64,000 nt of DNA from assembly GCA_002104905.1 (NCBI GenBank), contig MCFE01000078.1:1-64000 (forward strand), given 5' to 3'. Below the pieces are notes generated by a model that saw only the letters and a list, made by a program, of their open reading frames with translations, ran no database searches and was not told the origin of the DNA. Numbering within the stretch: position 1 is the first letter of the stretch; each line of letters begins with the position of its first letter. A program made the position numbers and the translations under genes. The stretch comes from Basidiobolus meristosporus CBS 931.73 (taxonomy: Eukaryota > Basidiobolomycota > Basidiobolomycetes > Basidiobolales > Basidiobolaceae). Shown piece after piece: positions 24,035-35,200 of this stretch.

Positions 24035-26917
24035 ATGTTATTGAGTACTGGCGAAAAGCCAGGTCGGGGAATATGGAAGCCTCCCGAGACGAAAAGATTG
24101 ATAGAAGTACGAAGAGAGCTTGACGACCTTTTCTTTTACACGAAAAAGAGAATAGTTGACGAGCAGTGGCAAAAGGTGGCGGAGCGTCTACAAGCCTCTG
24201 GCTTCAATAGAACCATGTTGGAATGTAAAATAAAATGGAAAAATCTACTTCAAAAGTTCAAGGTATGGCCCCTGACCATTTCACGAGAGTTTTAGGCTCC
24301 ACTTAGAGATGACTGGACTCGAAGAATCGGACCTGCTTTAACCGCGACTTCTTCTAGGAAACGCTTCAACCTGGATATAACGGCCCGTCATTTCCCTTCA
24401 GCGAAGACATGCAATGGTACGCAGCAAGATTATCCAGGGAAGGCAAGGAAGAGAGCTCAGAAACCCCAACCAGGGAGGGGAAAAGGCAGTCTCCGCCAGC
24501 CGGTGAAAGCTCACACACCTCTCATGATGCTCGCGCATCACTTCCTCTAATTGAATCTCGCAACGTATCTTCCCCTCGTGCTGCTCATAAGCTTTCCACT
24601 CCTCTTACACCGCAGGGAATAAGTGAGCCTCCACATGGGGATGCCAATCTGAAAAGTATACACTCAGCATACATGCCTACAAACGCATCCTATCAGGATA
24701 CTGCCGGATCGATGGATCCGCTGCCAGTTGAGCCCTCGGCAATCCATTATTCTAACCAGCCATCCGGATCAAGATCACCCCCGTTTCACGGCCACCAATA
24801 TCCAACCGTTTCTTCGCCCATTCCGATGTCTAAACGGCTTAAACCTACAAGATTCGAAGAGGTTTGTATATTTCAATCGTTTTTCTATTCATTTCCATGA
24901 ACTCCCCATTTTGATATATAGATCTTATTTAAAGTACACACGTAATGCTCCATATTGTTGCTTTACGCCCTTTATCATGACAAATATTCCACCAACGAGT
25001 ATGATACTTGTAGTTGGAGTTCGGATTAGCATGATTGTCACCAGATGAATCTGCGAGTCTCACTTCTATTCTTGATCTGAATTCATCACATACTCTGCTA
25101 CCTCATCACTCTAACCACGCCACATATTTCTATTTTTCAGTTCGAGCCACTTCTATCCTCTGTTCGTTATGACCCGCTGGAGGTGCAAAGGATGAACGAG
25201 ATCCTCAAAAACGATGAGCGCGTTAAAGTGGCAGGCATCGATATAGACGGCGTGCTACGGGAAAAGATCATGGTGAAAGCCAAGTTCTTGTCGATGCTTT
25301 ATGATGGCTTTGGTAGGAGCACACATACTGTGAAGCACGAGTTTAGAACTAACTCTGTCCTACAGGCTTCAGTGGTACTATCTTCGGTTGGGGCGAAAGG
25401 GAGGCATCTTCGCTGGGGTCGGAGTTTGAAGGTTGGTCCATCGTTTTGCCTAGTAAGTAATTCCTCAAACTTAGTCCATTAAAGCATACAGCTACCTCGT
25501 TGCGAAGGTGGATCTCGGTACCTTCCGAAGGATCCCGTGGGAAGAGAATCTTCCTTTCTTCCTAGTGAAATTTTTCACCAAGGAGGGTCAGCCAGTGAGC
25601 GTGTGTCCACGTCACATCCTAGGGAGGATCATTCATGAGTATCACTCGATGGGATTTGAGCCTTTGTGTGGTGTGAAGTACGAGTGGTACAACTATAAAG
25701 GTAAATTTTATCTACCCCCGAGGCCAAGTATTGCCTTCTTACACCCTCGGAAACCATCCTTGAATAGAAACGCCGTACACTTTACGAGAAAAGAATTTTA
25801 AAACCGAGCCGCTAACTTCGGATCTGTTCAATTTGGCATTGGATGATTTTCAGGGGAAAAGAGCGTATTTCAACGAATTGTTTCAGATGCTTCAGAAGTT
25901 CGACTGCCCACTAGAAAGCCTTTGTAGCGAAGTTGGTAAGCTATAAATGACGTATGTCTAGTGCGAAGTAGTGGTTCTGATTGGCCTCTCTATCCGCATT
26001 TGCTTGCTGCATCAGGTCCAGGTCTTTACCAAGGGGCACTTCATTATGGCTCCGCGCTAACAATGGGAGATCGCGCGCAACTGTTTAAGGTTGCAGTGAA
26101 GCAAATAGGGCTGCGCCAGGGCATCATGGCCTCATTCATGGCTAAGCCACATATGAGCATACCAGGATGCTCCGCACGTTTGCATTTCTCCTTGAAAGAT
26201 ATTCGGTCAGGCAAAAATATTTTCTCCAGGCGGAACGAGGTTGGAATACGAGAGCCACCAAGAGACGGTTTGGAGGATATGAGCCAGGTGATGAGTTGGT
26301 TTGTTGCTGGGTTGCTGAGAGGACTGCCCAGTATTTTGGCCATTCTGGCGCCGTATGTGAATAGGTAAGCACTCCGGATTTTCTGAGAGCAAATCGATGG
26401 TTTAGTAATCATTTCCTCAAGCTATAAGAGGTTAGGAGAGAATGAATGGTCGCCAATGATGGTTTCATGGGGGCACGAGAACAGAAATAGCGCCATTCGT
26501 ATCATCAGTTCACAAGCCGACGCTGAGTCTACTAGACTAGAAGTGGTGAGCAATGGTTTTCATGAGCATTATTTTCAATGGCCTAACAGGTTTTCGTAGC
26601 GGGTGTCCGGGGCTGATATGAATCCCCACTTGGCGCTTGCTGCTTTGCTGGCCTGTGGTATTTGGGGAATAAGAAACAAGCTTGCCATTCCGGTTCCTCC
26701 TAGCTCCGGAGTTATTGCCGGTGACTCGAGAGCCGAGAGATTTCCGAAATCGCTCTTGGAGGCAACGCAAAAAATGTTGGAGCCTGGAAGTGTGGCGCGA
26801 GAAGTACTTGGTGACGAATTTATAGATCATTACGGAAGCACACGACTCCATGAATGGAAACTGTGGGAACGAGCTATTACAGACTGGGAAACCAAACGGT
26901 ATTTCGAAATGGTGTGA
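24035..26917 (+). CDS. Trihelix/SANT-like DNA-binding domain spliced to a glutamine-synthetase-like domain (probable fusion)
   Basis: Exon 1 (24035-24262) encodes a trihelix/Myb-SANT domain (W14 KPPETKRLIEVRREL, QWQKVAERL, CKIKWKNLLQKFK). Exon 2 (24358-24861) completes it (SFPFSEDMQWY) and adds a Ser/Pro-rich linker. After a 279-nt intron, exon 3 (25141-25312) starts the GS-like part: VKVAGIDIDGVL. Later exons (25768-25935, 26016-26364, 26422-26545, 26600-26917; one from about 25470-25500 to 25700) hold VAKVDLGTFRRIPWEEN, FFLVKFF, GVKYEWYNYK|ETP, SEVGPGLYQGALHYGSAL, FMAKPHMSIPGCSARLHFSL, MVSWGHENRNSAIRI and RLEVRVSGADMNPHLALAA. This order matches GS-I/lengsin-like proteins. The start of the exon ending at 25700 was not fixed. 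Two adjacent genes are the alternative: splicing at 24862-24921 would instead end the first at ILFKVHT*. Several metal-ligand positions differ from active enzymes, so a pseudoenzyme is possible. Confidence 0.75.
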
Positions 26918-28522
26918 TACAGGCAATTTGACATTGAAAAACTCCATCCATCCAATTACATTATTGTGCATGTTCTACATGAGGCCTTCTTGCAACAGCT
27001 TGACTGGTATTTTTGAATCATTTCTCCACTCAGACCAGATATCGACCATTCTTTCAACTTCGATTTTGATTACCACTTTCCCTAATTCTATATACTCATT
27101 TTCTCTATGTATAAACTTTTCAAAGATTTTTGATACGATTCATGACGTTTAATGATTACTGTGTCTTCTTTGTATTGTAGTCGGGGTATCATGCGTATTC
27201 CGAACGCTTTACGCAAATATATAGACCAACAAATCGTGCTGTACTTCTAATATGGAGTAGCCTACTTGCTCCAAAAACGAATACTGTCCTCGAATTGTGT
27301 AATCACTGAAAAGATAGAACCTCATCCCCCCTCAGATTTGTATAACCTTATAGAACTATACAAGTGAAAGATATTGGAAGATTTGGGTCATTTCCTACAT
27401 GTCTCATGTTTCCACAATTCTGAAGAGTTGGCAATTAGGTTTGCAAAATTAACTCCAATATTGTTGTAAAATGTTGACCTGTGTGAAACCACGAAATACA
27501 AATGATGAAGTACTAAGCTGGCTCAAACTAAGATATAGTTGCAGATTCTGTAAGCTATCAAAGGCAAGAATCCAACAGGACAAAAAACAATTACTGGTCG
27601 ATAACGTAATATTAAATATGTAAAGAAAAGGTTCGACTTTGTGGTGTCGTCAGGTATCAAGTCATCCCTACATATACATAAAAGAATATGTACCAGCAAT
27701 CCTCGGAATCGTTGTACTTTAATCACACAAAAATCGGAGCTGCTAGGCTCCTAGTACATAATTTGCCACATATATGGCCCTATCTGAGACTACAACCGGA
27801 CCTGATGTGTCAGTATAATAATACGAGAGTTCACTCTGCATAGTCTTGAAGTGTACTTTTATAATGTCCACAAAATCTTTCAATAGAAGGTGCGCTACAA
27901 TCTCCTGGTCTACCTACAGTAATCATCAAAATTCCATTGTTCATTTTTCATATATGGTATTTGTCGATCAACTCTGATTGAAAGCACAAAGCTGGTTTGT
28001 CAGACAATGAAAGGTTCCGTGATCATTTTTGCAGTAGTTCTATCATGTTCTTTTCAATATCAGTTGGTAAATTCAGTACGCGTTTACCAACCAGATGGGA
28101 TGATCTAAAACCAAGAGATCAGATGGTGCACAGCTCCGGGAGAGGTATGAGCGAAGTGTTTGAATACCTCTAACATCTCTCCGTATCCAATCCTTTTAAC
28201 CCTTGAAGCTTACGCCATGTCCCTGGGTTTGTTAAGAAATACTGGTCTATATATCGTTTCTCCTCTAATAAATTTCTGTTTAATACGCACTTCATGTCTG
28301 GGTAGGATGCGGAGGGGGGTTGGGTTTCTGGCAAATGAAGAATTGGTGTAGTGTAGATTTCTTACGATCGTTTGGCTGATAAATACGCAAATCTACAGAA
28401 TGATTTTTTTTCCACAACTGAATCATTTCCATCAAAATGTGCAAGAGTCATTTCTATTCTAGATGCTTGGTATCCAAGACAGGAAATATCTAGCTTTGTC
28501 CTGTTAGTTACTTAGTTACCTT
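26918..28522. other. Intergenic, nothing recognised
   Basis: About 1.6 kb of AT-rich sequence holding the 3' flank of the GS-like gene and the promoter side of the pseudouridine synthase gene. Short open frames only, without motifs. Confidence 0.5.
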
Positions 28523-29723
28523 ATGACCATCAGCGGGAACGAAATTAGAAATGAACCCGACGCACCGGTTACCAACATCAAGTTCGTGAATGACCTTTCC
28601 CGCTTACTCATGAAAGAAAAGGGAAGCGTCCTAGTGGAGGAAAAACTTCCGGTTATATTTCTGAACGAACGATTCCTGATAGTTGATAAACCGTAAGTAG
28701 TCCCAACACAGCACAGAAATACAGTTCAATACCTTTGCTCCTCTAGGTGGAAGGAACGGCAGTCCTCAACACCCTGCAAAGACACATGTAGAATTAGACT
28801 CAACGACATCGTTAATAACCCCGGCTCTTTCTGTATCTAGCGCCAATCTGCGTATTGATTGGCCAAACCCGCACAAACCTAGAGCAGGCGAAGTTATACC
28901 AGCGAACGACGAGAACACCCCCGCATTAGAAAGAGAAGTGAACGTATCTGATTTACTTCAGAGCAACTTCCCAGAGCTTTTTCCGAACAAGCATCCCTAC
29001 TTAGTACATCAACTAGACTATGCCACTTCCGGTATACTTTGCTTCGCCCTAAACAAACCCGCCGCCCGGGATATTTCCAAACTGTTCGACCGTAGGTTGA
29101 CAAAGAAAACATATCTGGCCCTGGTTCAAGGGGTTTGGGATGACGACAAAGTACTCGCACACTCGTTCGTTACTCGCGATGCCAAGCCTGGTTGGTTTTA
29201 CATCGATCTCGCTATCGGCAAGAACAGGGAGCATAGAATTGCAATGACCATCGACCCTTCCGAGAGCGATTTATTGAAGGTGATACTTCTAATGATCTAG
29301 CCTACTTACCGTTCACTCATTTATTACGCATCCCAGGAATCGCAAACACGAGTCAAACCATTAATGAGCGGCTACCTTAAGCACCCTTCGAGAGTCCCGG
29401 TGACCTTAGTAAAGCTGAAGCCATTTACCGGACGCACACACCAACTTCGAGTCCATCTTAGAGCAATTGATCATTCAATAGGTACGTCTATATACCCCAT
29501 GGTTCGTCGAGCACCGCTCTTAACAGCATTCTCGCTAGTTGGTGACCTGTTGTACGAAGAGCCCATAATCGATCCATTCCCAGGTAGACTAATGTTGCAT
29601 GCACACAAGCTCCGTCTGCCCTTCCAAAACGATCGACCCATTGTTCTGAATACTAAAAACCCATTCGAGGAATGGCTCGAGCCAATCGATCCCGCAAATA
29701 ACTCCGACCTCGGGCCACAATAA
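28523..29723 (+). CDS. RluA-family RNA pseudouridine synthase (RPUSD1-like)
   Basis: Converts specific uridines in RNA to pseudouridine. Four exons: 28523-28692, 28841-29279, 29337-29481 and 29539-29723, 312 residues. Family blocks in order: IFLNERFLIVDKP split to ANLRID by the 148-nt first intron; YLVHQLDYATSGILC with the catalytic Asp at residue 116; ALNKPAARDISKLF; RRLTKKTYLALVQG; then LVKLKPFTGRTHQLRVHL and GDLLYE, ending RLMLHAHKLRLPF. HQLDxxTSG replaces the bacterial HRLDxxTSG, as in the RPUSD1 group. No N-terminal S4 domain is present. The target RNA is unknown. The gene converges on IMP2, with 200 bp between the stop codons. Confidence 0.92.
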
Positions 29724-29923
29724 AACCCCTTATCTGCCATTCACAATAGATCTTCTCTCGTGGCCGACAGCACATGCTGTTGCCATAGAAAACATGTAAC
29801 AACAAGGACCCGTTCCACGAAAGAAATGGTTTGAGCGATGGGATGATTGGAGGTATGAGTTGATTTGTGTATTGCAAAAGTGGATACAAATGATGTGTTG
29901 AAATAAAGAGCAACCTGTTAAAC

Positions 29924-30714
29924 TCAGATGGTTCGTTCCTCGAATACGTGTCGATACACACGACCAGGTGCTATCTCTTTTCGGGGGACGCTTCCAAATC
30001 TAGATGGCGGCCACACAATGGTAGACACCTTGGCTGTGATGAGTCCCAATGGTACCTGTGGTTCGTATCGCTTGTTAGGTTGATGTTTTGAATAAACGAA
30101 TGGTCTATTTGACTAACCGGTCCGTATACGTTACTATCTCGGCTATGCATTGGCTCATCCCCTTCAACCCAGCAGTAACCTCTGGGGATGCGAACTAGTG
30201 AACTATCTTCGTTGGGTGGAAATGTGCGTACCAAATCTCCCTCGACAGCAATAATTCTCTTGATCACCGTGCGATTAGGATCGATTGGGGACCTAAGGGG
30301 TGGGGAAATGGAATGTCAGCACAATAAAAAACGGGATACCAAAAGACGTGCTTACTTCAAGGCAACAACATCTCCAGTCGAGTAGTTTCGTCTAGAGGCG
30401 CTCCATTTGTTCAATATCACCTTGTCACGTTTTAATAGATTTGTGTCCGGATTAAAGGTAGGCTAAGGAAATGAGGTTTATTGAAATGGATTAATCGGCC
30501 AAGTTCCAAAACTTATTCACTGAGCATTTGTTGCAATACTGGCTGTCTTTCAACACCACAATCCGAGCAGAAAACAGAATGGTGACTATATGAAATGAAG
30601 TACCTGCATTGAGCGGCCCGAAACTGTAGCGACGCTACATATGTGGTCTAGGAAGAAGATGCTAACTGGCCCCCACTGTACAATTTTGAACAGCACTTGA
30701 CGTATATTCGACAT
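29924..30714 (-). CDS. IMP2: Mitochondrial inner membrane peptidase subunit 2 (S26 family)
   Basis: Removes intermembrane-space sorting signals from proteins such as cytochrome c1, together with Imp1. Four exons: 30604-30714, 30356-30462, 30118-30292 and 29924-30055, 174 residues, the usual size. An N-terminal hydrophobic segment is followed by SGRSMQPTF: Ser35 is the predicted nucleophile, and the first intron (141 nt) falls directly after Gln37. The catalytic Lys84 sits in TVIKRIIAVEGD. GYCWVEGDEPMHSRDSN is the Imp2-type signature, followed by VPLGLITAKVSTIVWPPSRFG near the end. Both catalytic residues are intact. All introns are GT-AG and phases close. The assignment to Imp2 rather than Imp1 rests on the NTNLLKRD/WSASRRNY region and the short C-terminus. 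Confidence 0.92.
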
Positions 30715-31996
30715 TGCTTCGTTGCTCTACTCCAACAATTCCTAAATGGAAAAATTCTTTGCTAAATGTATCCAGAATCGGGCGTTTCAAAACTCGTGAT
30801 TTTTCTAAGTATCTGGAAGCAACGGTAGTGGCCTGAGTCATATGATTGGCCAATGAAGCATAGATAGTGGATGGTTGATGGTGCATGCTGTATCTACGCT
30901 GGCATAAACAGTTGGAAGATTTCACTTCGCAGAAACCTGTTGAAGGCGTTGGTATGTTGCCAAACACTCAATACTCCAGAAGATCTCTATTCTGAATTTA
31001 CCTGCACGCCTCCTTCCGCAGATACTCGGTTATATGAGTTCTCACCCTTATAACATATGAAGTATTTGCAGTGATACATTTGAATTTGCTCGCAACTATC
31101 AAACCCGTGCAATTTACAACTCGGTATTTTCTTCTCGAATATCCAAAAATATGAAAGTCAAGTATGAGGAGGTATGGTGTTACTCAGACTTGGCCTAGGC
31201 TAGCTTCTAGCGCTGTCAGTGGTTTGGTTGTGCAATCGCTTGGCAAAACGTGTTGGTTAAGGCGGAGTAGTTTACACGATTCTATCAAGCATGTGGGATA
31301 CAGATGTCACGATGGTTGCTGTACAAAGTAGGAAAGAGTGTATTGGAGTCTCGTTGGAAGTGTACCCACCCACTCCATATGAGGCGAAAGAATGGAATTC
31401 CTATGGATTTTTGAGGGTATATTGCGTCCCAACTCAAACACAAACACTTCTAGGAAAGAGTAATCCAATGGACGGAATCAAAGCCTGGCAGTCATCCCAA
31501 TAATCCCATTGTCAATCGAGTGATCCATATCTTGGCAAATCACTTGAGGCCCTTACAACCCATTCATCATGCCAGATCCGATGGGATGTATGAGGAAATT
31601 ACAGATCTCCAAACCCAAGATCCGGCAGGAATATTCGACTTATACCTACCGAAGTGATACCATGAATTCGTCACTTTTTAAGTTGAGGTATGACACAACA
31701 TTAATTTGCATCCGCGGTTTGCCATATGCGGCCACACACCATCCAAACGCCAGCTCTAATAGGTGTTCACTCTAAAATAACTCAGTAACTTTATAGAATT
31801 CACTCAAGTCAAAAAGTACAAACATTAACAGACTTCAATCAAGGCAGCCTTTAGACATTGCCTGGAGAAATATACATCGAGAAGCAAGTAAAATGACATT
31901 AAACGTGTGGGTATTTATAGATGGACAGCAAGGAGTTGGGGGATCCTGAGGGAGACATGAGATATATCGCACTTGTTGGGATGAGCCAGCATTCCA
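30715..31996. other. Intergenic, nothing recognised
   Basis: Promoter side of IMP2 and about 1.2 kb of AT-rich DNA. Open frames up to 100 codons (30662-30967, -) partly overlap the first IMP2 exon in another frame and look like shadows. Confidence 0.5.
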
Positions 31997-32212
31997 TTAA
32001 AGTGGTAGCTTCTGTTGTGGAGGGGGTGGGCTTGGATTGGTGATATGGCTGTGTCCAGCAAAGAACAGCTCCACCATGGCATCTCTCTCGCTCTGTGAGA
32101 AATGCGGCGTTGCATTGCAAGGGTTGGGTTGAACTTGTGGGGATCGATGCGAGCAGCCTTCTTGGTTTAGACAAGCAGCACAGAGTCTTTTTGAGCTATA
32201 GGGGTTGTTCAT
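31997..32212 (-). CDS. Possible small protein gene, 71 residues, Cys then Pro-rich
   Basis: An ATG-initiated frame of 72 codons starting MNNPYSSKRLCAACLNQEGC and ending in a proline-rich tail (NPSPPPPQQKLPL). The open frame extends upstream of this ATG, but the main reason to prefer it is a TATA box (TATAAAT, 32285-32291 on the minus strand) about 75 nt before the ATG, the spacing seen at three other genes here. There is a CxxC pair with two further cysteines, no signal peptide and no membrane segment. No family recognised. It may be a chance frame. Confidence 0.35.
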   Translation of the reverse strand: MNNPYSSKRLCAACLNQEGCSHRSPQVQPNPCNATPHFSQSERDAMVELFFAGHSHITNPSPPPPQQKLPL

Positions 32213-32284
32213 TTTCGGTGGAAATGGCTCTTTGGAAGTATCAGGGAATAGCAACTATGAGTTCGGTGTAAGGCGGTCCACACC

Positions 32285-32291
32285 ATTTATA
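32285..32291 (-). promoter_or_regulatory. TATA box upstream of the small candidate gene
   Basis: TATAAAT on the minus strand, flanked by G and GG, about 75 nt upstream of the ATG at 32212. Confidence 0.4.
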
Positions 32292-35200
32292 CTTTTTCCA
32301 GAGAACAAACTCTAACGGGCCCCTGAACTTGAGTGTGGTGCTCGAATGCGATCCGCAGATCACGCAGGCCAATGAGGAATCGCTTACCCGCAACAGTTAC
32401 ACCACTGCAATTCTATATTTCACTCAATTAAGTGAGGGTAAACCTAGGCAGAGCGCGGTCCCCAAGACTGGTCCCAAAACTGAACAAAATTGAAATTAAG
32501 CCACAAATCAATGGAATCCGTCAATCCGTGGAATGTGAAAATCCACCAGAATATGTACCAGTTGTCAATCTAATGTGGGATTGCCGTATTATGTCCGTAC
32601 GAAAGAGTCCGGTTCGCCCATTGATCAAAAACAATCCCATCGAGACGCAAAGAATGAGCAATATAGTTGGCTCAGGTGTTGGAGCAAATATTTGAAGCTA
32701 GATATAGATCATTGTAGCATCCAACGATAAACATGTCGTCATAGCATGATCCATGCAGTTATTTCTAGGTGACCTGCATCCACAGAGCTAGCCAACTCCA
32801 CCAATGATCAAGGCGGCCCTATGATTAATCAGCGGAATATATGAGAGGCAAGTGTTCCTCTAGAGAATAGGTTTGCGAATTCCCTTGCGGCTGAATTAAT
32901 CGACATTGCACACATTTTCAATGAAAAAGATGGCATCAGGCTAATTAAGACCATTTCGGAATTTGGTTCCAGAATCGCTCATCAAATATATAGATTTACA
33001 ATACACCGGCCCAATAACGAAATTATCCTCTGGCAGGTAACACGTATTGGCTGATGTTGTCATAATGAGATTACTGAAGGGCAAAATCCCGACTTGCCAG
33101 AAACGTGGAAATTTGGGGATGAGCAGCCCACCAGGTGCTGATCATTGGCATGACTGGGTGAGGTAGTAAGGCTGGGCTACTGGTGATGAAATGTGACCAT
33201 ATAAATAAATCACCAAGCCCAATGATTGATGGTGCTGCACCGGCTGTTGGCTGAGCATAAGCTATGTTTTGTCCATGCCAATGGTCTGTCTTATTGCAAC
33301 ATGGGGAGGCTTCGCAGTGAATGATTGATCGAGAGGAGTAGATCGACGCTTTGATCACGAGGCCGTGTCTCGTTTAGGGGACATGAGGTAACCGGCGAGT
33401 GCCTCGGAGTGGGACTGCTTGCCATGTATTTAATGAGAAACGTCGAAAAGCCACATTTATTGGCCAAGAGCGATGAATATAATAACAGCCCATGGAAGAT
33501 CCTGATTTTAATCAACATGACTAAAGTTCTCAATATCCAACTGGAACGCGAACTGGATCGGGTCTCAATCTTGGGTTTGTTTTGTGATTGCAGCACCGGA
33601 CACCTTATTTCACCTTGGCCTATGGCGCTTATCTGTGCGCTCTCCAAGGGTGTTCCTCACATTACCGGCATCCCAGCAACTGCCAGTTATGGTAGTGCAG
33701 CTTTGTATCCCATTCGAAGCCAGGCAGGGCTGATCCCAGAATACTCCTAAATATACGTAGGTCAGGGAATTTGACAAACTGTAATCCAGAAAACCTTCTG
33801 CGCCATAGAAAGCGGATCAATCATGCATTATCATAAGCAGACCCTCAGTATCGTATCATTCGAAACTTCCGTCATTCCCTGTGAGGATTTCTGCACCCTG
33901 GCATGCCAGTCGTAGACTTCAGCCTGCAATGCTTGGCCCATTCGTTGCGAACTATTTTGTGCCGATGCCTTTCACCTATGGCGTGATGAAAGAGCACAGC
34001 CAGGATTCTCCCACCGTGTGGGTAGCAGATGTAATTGGCTCTGAGTAGCTCAATATAATGAAAACAATACAACAAATGGTTTATGAATCGAATGTTATAT
34101 GCTTTTGGTACAATTGATTGCAGATGATGAGACAGCTTGTCATGTGATATCCATTGAATGTTACATTAGAATTGAATGAGCAGATAATCTCCAATGTCAC
34201 TATCATGGTACACGAGGATTATGGGTCAGTTGATGGCAACATTGAGTTCCAAGATACAATGTAATAAGGCAGCACACCATTGATTCATCTGGCTAAACCT
34301 TTAAACAGCTCCCATTTTAGGTGCATCTGAAAATCAATTTGCGCGTGCTGATGGTGAATGCTCAGGACATATATGAAAATGAATATGTCATAGCGAGGGC
34401 TTTAAAGGTGGATGGATTCATGTATAGGTATATCTTCGATAGCCATAGGATGATCTGCGGACCAATTGCTTGAGACACAATAAAAACAGGATATTCAGCA
34501 TTGTTGAGAGCAGCACAATACCTTGAACGATGTGCTTCATTGGAGCCTCCCTCTCCGCGTATATGTGCTGATAATGATGAGCATCTAAGGCTAGTTTTAA
34601 TGATACTCACACATGATCAATTGGCCAAACTGCAATTTCTAATTTTTACTAATATCTTATACTTATTCCCTCAGATAGGACCATGCCAGGCAAGTTATTA
34701 TTACTCATAATGGCGGGGCTCAATCCCGGAGACAGAGTACCAAATTTGCAATCTACCCAACTACATGGATTGCTTGAAAAAAGTGTTGTACTTCAAGGCC
34801 CTGATCTGACATATATATGCATTTCTATCCATTGTACCATTCAAGAGACAGGTCTATTAGACAACAATCGCGAGCTTTTCTCACCACTTGGAGACCAGTG
34901 TATTAACGCTAGACGATGCCAATTCTCTAGATGTAGTGGCTAACGAGAATAGTTTATGCTATTACAAGAAACACCATTTCTGAAATAAAGATCAACACCA
35001 GGCGCTTCATATTTTTGATGGGACTATACTGTATAATTCATTATAGGGCAATGTTACAGAAAGCCTGGGAAGCATTTCCACCATGATTGGGTTTTCGGAT
35101 GGTTGCCATATACAAAGCCAAGCTTAATGGATAATTTGATGTTAAGCATTTGTAATAGCTGCCAATAACTTTCCTGTCTTGGAGGGTGTCCTTTGGATGG

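Noticed and set aside
33071-33750. Opposite-strand frames of 95-118 codons
   Set aside because: Open on both strands in the same place with no motif; treated as noise.
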